64,000 bases of DNA from Angiostrongylus vasorum (Eukaryota; Nematoda; Chromadorea; Rhabditida; Metastrongylidae), in the NCBI GenBank assembly GCA_018806985.1, contig JADANN010000457.1, positions 1,426,001-1,490,000 of the forward strand, given 5' to 3'. Both the position numbers and the translations under genes were made by a program. The notes under the pieces were generated by a model. That model was not told the DNA's origin and did no database searches. It saw only the letters and a program-made list of their open reading frames with translations. Below, in pieces: positions 58,066 to 64,000 of the stretch; the stretch's first letter is position 1; every line of letters begins with the position of its first letter.

Positions 58066-58839
58066 AAGCAAAAGAAATGTCATGTTCGTCTTTTAGGCTT
58101 TTCGGCAAGTTCATAGAGAAATAGTAAGAAGCTACGAATTAAGACAAAATCATCAAGCATCAACGAGATCCCGTAACCAGGTAGCAACTTTCTGTGGCAA
58201 ACTTATCACGAATGGAGAATGGAAGGTCATGGGCATTGGTTAATAATAAGCAGAGACGTGAAATGGAATTCCAGTTAAGATGATTCTGATAGCTAAGTTT
58301 TCCACCTTCTAGTAAATTCAACTTTTTTTGAAAGTGTTTCGTGCTGTCGAATTTCCATCCTAGTGGAAAATTGCTACAATTTGCTTCTCGCCTCTATAAT
58401 GCATATTTCCAGTTAACATTAGGTAACTAGAGAGAGAACAAGAGTAGTCTTTACTTGACCTAACGTTACTCTGGCTTTTCAAGAGATGCGAAAATCGTCC
58501 TACCCTCCATACGAGGTCTTCAACGTTTAGTATTGTCCGCGAGAGGGTGACCACGAGTAAGTCGCCACCATTCAGAGTGGAGTACTATAAATTGCGTGGC
58601 CCCACCGCTGAAATAGGACCGCAGTTTCATCACAGTTTAATAATCAGAAACATTCCCAGTCACTACAAGTCGTTAGAAAATGAGGCACGAAGTGTTCCTT
58701 CTAGAAATAGAAATTTTAGATCTTATATTTTAGATAGCGAAATTATGACATAAAGACAGTATAATAATAAATGGTCTTCATCAGCTGTCCACTAAAACGA
58801 TGGAGTAGATGGAAGGGCGGGACGTACCCTATTCTCTCT
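58066..58839. other. No recognised feature
   Basis: Short frames only (58360-58554 -, 58547-58753 +). Confidence 0.4.
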
Positions 58840-59880
58840 TCGAACGTACACTTACTATTCTTTATATTCTTGTTGAGCAAACGCGAGGTGTTATTTTATT
58901 CTTTATTCAAGAACAAGCTGACGTTTCGGCGGATTTCGCCTTCCTCAGAGATTCCTCACCTACGCACCTTCCTGGAAAGGTCAAGTTGACCGCAATCTAC
59001 CCAGCCAAACGCTTCCATAACCAAACAGAGAATGTGCTAAACCAAGATTTCAATCATACTGAACACAAAATGGCTTCATCGCACACTCACCGCTTTCTAT
59101 GAGTCTTCCACTGAGTATGCCGCTTGGAGACCAACCCCACAGAGTTTACACGGAAGAGTAATGTGCCTCTCACACTAAAACAACAGTCTTAAATACTGCC
59201 CAATATCACAAGTGATTATGAGGCATTCCTCGCTGCAGCTCATTTTCGGATTCTTAGAATTAATCCAGAATGCCCCCAAGAATTTTGCGCGCTTGTGCTT
59301 CCGATTCCTGTGCCGAGGATCGTCCCTTCTACTTCAAAATCTTCCCCCTTATGTCTCTGTGTCCTATGCGTGCCTAGTGGGACACTTGGTTTAACTTTTA
59401 AACTAGGTGTTCTCTTATACGGACACAGAGTGGTCTACCCGTCTCGCCAATGAATTCGTCTCCGCACGCTTTACATGAGATCAGATAAACTGTACCCGAA
59501 CTCATACAATTACCGTCTCTACCGTTGGGGTGAAGTATTACAATTTTTGTGTTGTACATAGACACTCATACAGGAGATTGCGAACTAGTTGGGTTTTTAG
59601 AATGCTCGGTGGTATTTCAATTATTCTAACCGAATTCTCTAGACTGGCCCTTCTTACGGAGTGTGTTATAGCTGCACTTAGTTCGTTTGAGATGAAAGGA
59701 AGGATAAACGAGACCTTATCATCGCTAGAGTTATTGTTTAGGGACTTGGGCTTTCCTCTACACTTGTCCCGAGGAGTACACTTATTATGTTCGACAACAC
59801 CAATGGCCGACAAAGGACAAACAAATCAAACATTGAAAGTCGTAGTCATTTTTTTCTTTCGAAAAAAAACGAGCTTTTAG
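58840..59880 (-). pseudogene. Penelope-like element, 3' half (GIY-YIG endonuclease plus terminal repeat, dead)
   Basis: Minus-strand open frame 59538-59813 contains KVSFILPFISNELSAAI and IIEIPPSILKTQLVRNLLY, matching the linker of the 24123-24539 copy (KIPFILPFISDEISVAI and VEIPPDTLRRQLVRNRLY). Downstream, through stops and frame changes, come remnants of the endonuclease (RNRKHKRAKFLGAFWINSKN at about 59300) and the end CDIGQYLR. The terminal repeat follows with a hammerhead at 58916-58952. No reverse transcriptase is present. The sequence differs clearly from the 22-25 kb copies, so it belongs to a separate insertion, perhaps a related subfamily. Confidence 0.8.
58916..58952 (-). ncRNA. Hammerhead ribozyme motif (intact core)
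   Basis: Minus strand: UCU / CUGAGGA / A / GGCG-AAAUC-CGCC / GAAA / CGUC / AGCU. Stem II is a perfect 4 bp; the CUGANGA and GAAA core and GUC cleavage triplet are intact; stem I is only 2 bp as seen. It lies in the 3' terminal repeat of the PLE. Confidence 0.75.
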
Positions 59881-60719
59881 CAAGTTAACAACAGTTAACG
59901 AGGGGTAAAAAATTTCTCCCGGCCAATTTACGATTTTCGAGAGCAAAAATTTGGCCGAGTCCTAAGAAATCTCTAAGATTATGCAAATCTAAATGCAACG
60001 GTTCAGGAGCACGTTTAGGAAGTAGGTTTAGATAGAGCAGTTAGAGCGAAGCAACAGCCTCAGCTCAACAAGAAAATCAAACGAGTCCGCAAGAAGCAAA
60101 CGAAGCCCAAGGATATCATATTTATGAAGTCAGTTCTGTGAGTTTTCAGTGTAACAAATGCGATCCGCTTCATCATTGCATTACGGCACGCGACTACAAC
60201 AGTGGGTAGTATATTTTGTGACACCAAATCGAAGGCTCTAACCACTTTTTTCTCACTCGGAAAAACAATCACTGATTTTAACTTTTTCGAAATTTAGAGG
60301 GATTTATATAACATAAGAGAATTGTCACTAAATCGACAAAAAAAAACGTCAAAAACTAAAATGGTCTGCGGCTGCAGCTGGGATATGTTCCCTAACAACG
60401 GCGGACTACACTGCACACGTCGAACAGTGCTAAAATCACTAAAATTTATAAAACTCATTCTTACTCAGCACATTCACCAGACCACCCATTTGCCGACTAC
60501 CAGTTCATCCATCTTCTTGATATCTTGCTTTGGCGGAGACGCTTCAGAAACCAAGCCCGTGCCCGAATCCGCTTTCAAAAACTTCGTCGCCTCGAGAAAT
60601 CCAAAGTTTCAAGCAAACGAAACAAGTGCACCTGCTCTTCGCTGATAAAGGTTTGTACATGCTAATGCTTTCCATTTTGTGTAATACATTCTAATGCTTT
60701 TCATTTTGTCTAATAAGGT
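59881..60719. other. No recognised gene
   Basis: Plus frame 60322-60645 (107 codons) has no recognised domain; minus frame 60060-60272 likewise. Confidence 0.4.
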
Positions 60720-61060
60720 CTTTAGGGAGTAGGTATTACAGTGGCAGTGATACCGATAATCACGATCACTGTACAAGTTGGACGCCACCCCCGAGCCTAC
60801 CAAGACTTTCATTCCTTCGAAGTTGGAAAATTAGTACCGAACTTGTGTGGAAAAAATCATTTTCTGCAACCCAAGTAGCGAAGCTCTAGCCCGGTTGTCT
60901 CACGACTCCAGGTACAATAGATTCGATCAGTATTTAACGACATTCGTGATGAAAAGAAAATCTTCAACCAGCAGCCGAAGCCACACGTAAAAGTTGAAAA
61001 ACCTTCGTCGATGCTATATGCCACAGAACGAATCAAGCGTGAGATGCTGGGATCTATAAA
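60720..61060 (+). repeat. SINE-B copy
   Basis: GGGAGTAGGTATTACAGTGG head, GAAGTTGGAAAATTAGTACC, ATTTAACGACATTCGTGATG, AAAAGTTGAAAAACC and GCCACAGAACGAATCAAGCG, in the same order as 46915-47235. Confidence 0.7.
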
Positions 61061-61884
61061 GATGATGTGAAAGACAGGTCGCGTAAAAACAGAGTTTATT
61101 CTGAGCCGAGATATACGACTTTAAAGATAGACGTTTAAATCCGCCATTAATAGCCGAACAACCAAGTACTTACCGCACGTGCTTTCCAGGTAACCGGGAC
61201 TTCGTTTTTGCTTTTTTGGCGATATTGCTTTATTCTAGAGCTTTAACATGCGTTTTCTTTCATATAAATAGATCAACATGTGCAGTAATAAGAACTTTCT
61301 TCACAACAGCAACCTTTTAGGGTAAAGCCGTTCATGAAGTTCAGCATTGTTTCAGAGCTTCCGAAGATAAGAGAAAGAGAAAAGAGAAAAAGAGAAGGTA
61401 AGAAGATAATAGAAAGAGAATAAACAGGATACTTCATTCCTTTTTTGTGTCACTTTTTGTTTTGTGTTTTTATGTTCAAAGCGCAGCCGTGTTCTTTCTC
61501 TCCAGCGATTTTCACATTGAGCAAAAGCAAAACAAGTAGAGGCTGTAATTCCTTTGATGGCAGATTTATAGAATATTACAGCTAACAATCGCTGACGACA
61601 TAATCAGTTACACTACAAAAAAGTGAAATCCACTGTATACAACGTAGAAGGAACAAAAAACCCACAAAGAAATTTTTAAAAAAAAGGCAAATTGTAAAAC
61701 AAAATCTACTGAGGGTCACCTTAATGGCAAATGATTTGGTATAGATGTTCTGTGTGTATGGAACCTACTGTAAAACTGGAAATCTTATGTTTCAGAGAAG
61801 GAGAGACTTTATATAGCGGAAAAACAAGGCAAAAAACAATTATGTGTTTGAACACTGGTTGTATGAAATCTTGAGGTGAGGAGG
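61061..61884. other. No recognised feature
   Basis: Purine-rich stretch at 61360-61430 (GAGAAAGAGAAAAGAG-like); otherwise AT-rich with short frames. Confidence 0.4.
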
Positions 61885-62145
61885 GGGGCGTGTAGCGTGG
61901 GGGTCGGAGGCGCCATGCAACACACACGTGGAATCGATCCCCGCGCCCATGGCCCACCAAGCCTTCCATCTCTTCGGGTCAGCAAATTGGTACCAGATCT
62001 GTCTGGGAGAAGAGCAGCAATGGCTCGATTCATTATAAAGGCCACATATGCACTCAGTCACCTCCAAACGATGCTTAATGAAGTCGGATGCATGGCGCAT
62101 CCCTTAGGAATTGATCAACACAGAGAGCTTTATCCTTTATCCCTT
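61885..62145 (+). repeat. SINE-A copy
   Basis: Head GCGTGTAGCGTGGGGGTCGG, B-box-like GGAATCGATCCCC, body with a deletion of the ATCGGTAGGCCACC segment near 62030, tail TTTATCCTTTATCC. Confidence 0.85.
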
Positions 62146-62442
62146 ATGAAACTTTGTGTTCGTCATTATTCTAGGCAAAGTTCTAAGAAAATACATAGGA
62201 ATTGTTTACGGACTTTGATAAAGCCATCCTGTTCGGAAAATCACTAAGCTAAGAGTAGAAACTCTCATCCTTTCCTTTATGTCCAAATGGAGCAACTCCT
62301 TTATCTAATGTAGGCACATTGGCGAGTAACACCTTCGAGACGAAAGAAATACAAGAGGAACCAATGTCATTCAAAATTACATGAACAGCAGAAAACTTTC
62401 GTTATTTAACATCATATCAGCCCGAAGAAAAATCTATGAAGA

Positions 62443-62795
62443 TTTCAGCGATGCTGAGATATTTGCAAAACTCCGAACCGTAGGTGTCTACGGTGGGAAC
62501 GGAACGAACGCGCTATTGTTCTTTTCGGGAAGTAACGCCTTCACCACCACACCACGCTGGTCCTTCGTTTCGCCTATCTCTCAGCTAGTTCTATCGATCT
62601 TTGCCATCAGCAATGAAACGAAGGACCCGCATGGTGTGGTGGTGAACGCGTTACTCCCGGAAAGGACAATAGCGCGTTCGTTCCCCACCGTATACACCTG
62701 CGGTCCGGAGTTTTGCAAATATCTCAGCATCGTTGAAGTTATATTTCGCATTATACCCTGCCATTAAAAAATAGGAGGCAGTAGATAAAACGGTT
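62443..62795. repeat. SINE-2 inverted pair
   Basis: Minus copy about 62450-62570 (GATGCTGAGATATTTGCAAA, CACCACACCACGC) and plus copy about 62612-62795 (GAAACGAAGGACCCGCATGG, GGTGGTGAACGCGTTA, GCGCGTTCGTTCCCC, GGCAGTAGATAAAAC). They lie head to head with about 40 bp between, containing TATCTCTCAGCTAGTTC. Confidence 0.8.
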
Positions 62796-64000
62796 AAGAT
62801 CTATGAAGATTTTTTTAAAAAATTGATCAGAAGTGACTTTTATTGACATCAGCGAAAAGAAATCATAGATGAATATCGGATTCCTTCGACGAAAAGTCGT
62901 TGTTTCCAGTTTTTTTTCTCTGACGAACGCTTCTGTTCTTCAGAAAATCGCTGATGAGTTCTTACTCTATCTGTAGCGTTTCTAGAGACGCACCAATGCG
63001 CGACACTTCACCCGGCCATCGTCCGTGCTCGACGAAGAATAGATTTTTTTTCTAGGAATATATCTTGTGTGTTTGGAAATAACGAAGGTCGCTGATACGG
63101 CAAAATGAAGTCGACGAGATGAGATCTGCCGGCGAATCCGCCGGCTGCCCAGAGGCAAGGGCAGAGGTGTGTTCAGAGCTTTCAGAACTCACGACTCGAA
63201 GACAATTCGATTTCTCGAAAAGCAAGTGTCTTGATGGCAAGTGATATTGGAAACGACATACGGTTGATATGAGGATGGCTCATGAAATACCTTACCAACT
63301 AGAAAACCCCGAATCTCAAAAAGATCAGTCTCAATTCTTCTTAAATGTTTATCTACCTCGTTCATGATGAAGTTGACTCTAATCGTTTGCATCATTATCG
63401 TAAGATGTCGTTATCATCATATTATCGTATCATTGTCATAGAGGAGGAAAAACAAATAAGAAGAGGAGCGAAAAATATTTCAATTGTGAACAATCAGGAG
63501 AAGACGAAAATGAAATTCTCGAAAAGCTCCTTGCTTGCCACTGACAACTGGTTTAATTTAATTAAAAAAACAAGATGAATAGTAAGTAACTAGTTAAACC
63601 AGCAGGGCGATTGTAATCGCTGATGGTAAACTGAGTGATAGCTAATCGCTTTGCTTTCAGATTTTCGTTGCCCTTGTGGGGTGCATCCTGCAAGAGCGGA
63701 TGAAGCCTGGAACCCTAGGGAAAAAACTCTAAGCTATACTAACATGTCCATTTACCTTGAAATAAAGACAAGAAGGAGGTGCGTTAACGAAAAGAAGGAA
63801 ATTTGAGATCAACAGCTCTTTTTGACTTTTTTCCATGGTGAACTGACAAGCGGACAGTTCTTTATTGTACAATGTGCAATGCAGTAATTGAGACGCTTCA
63901 AGCGGCTGATCAAACAAATTTGCGCTAATTTGTAAGCAATACGATGATGAACAAACGGCCATTTAGCAGAGAGGAATTCTTTCAATATGCATGATTTCTC
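62796..64000. other. No recognised gene
   Basis: Short frames at 63052-63240 (-), 63345-63578 (+) and 63729-63962 (-) show no recognised domain. Confidence 0.4.

Noticed and set aside
1..64000. Spliced-leader RNA or telomeric repeats
   Set aside because: I looked for the nematode SL1-type sequence and for TTAGGC arrays and saw neither.

Overview
The window looks like a repeat-dense, intron/intergenic stretch of a nematode genome, most likely a strongylid (hookworm-type) worm. The reasons are: eukaryotic, AT-rich sequence with CA, TA and AAT microsatellites; many dispersed tRNA-derived SINE-like repeats; and RTE-type LINE, Penelope-like (PLE) and mariner remnants whose protein segments resemble elements I associate with hookworm genomes. 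The organism is inferred from general knowledge; no search was run. I found no convincing complete host gene. The best host-exon candidate is a short minus-strand frame at 52265-52540.

Layout. 1-22 kb: foldback repeat (565-985), diverged RTE-type sequence (about 1371-1645), SINE-A copies (5.8, 7.5, 11.9, 12.4, 15.7, 17.7, 21.8 kb), SINE-2 inverted pairs (10.4 and 14.7 kb), a mariner remnant cut by SINE-2 (16.5-17.1 kb) and a CA microsatellite. 22.5-25.1 kb: two PLE copies head to head, each ending in a hammerhead-ribozyme-like motif. 28.4-34.1 kb: two large inverted repeats lying 5 bp apart (28431-31198 and 31204-34118), both with SINE-A in the spacer; the second is PLE-derived and carries ribozyme-like motifs. 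38.9-46.3 kb: decayed RTE family 2 endonuclease, an RTE 3' end, a small PLE foldback with two intact-looking hammerheads (41.6-41.9 kb) and a near full-length but dead RTE family 1 copy (42.95-46.35 kb). 49.5-50.8 kb: RTE family 2 reverse transcriptase on the minus strand. 51.5-59.9 kb: more PLE terminal repeats with hammerheads, two RTE-derived composite repeats (52.85 and 55.45 kb) and a PLE 3' half (58.8-59.9 kb). 60.7-62.8 kb: SINE-B, SINE-A and a SINE-2 pair.

How the parts work together: this is a retroelement community, not a pathway. RTE elements plausibly supply the machinery for the SINE-like families (the composite 52.8/55.4 kb repeats appear to join the 5' and 3' ends of RTE family 2). 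PLEs combine reverse transcriptase, GIY-YIG endonuclease and short hammerhead ribozymes in their terminal repeats, and repeatedly lie here as inverted pairs. All protein-coding copies are broken by stops, frameshifts or truncation.
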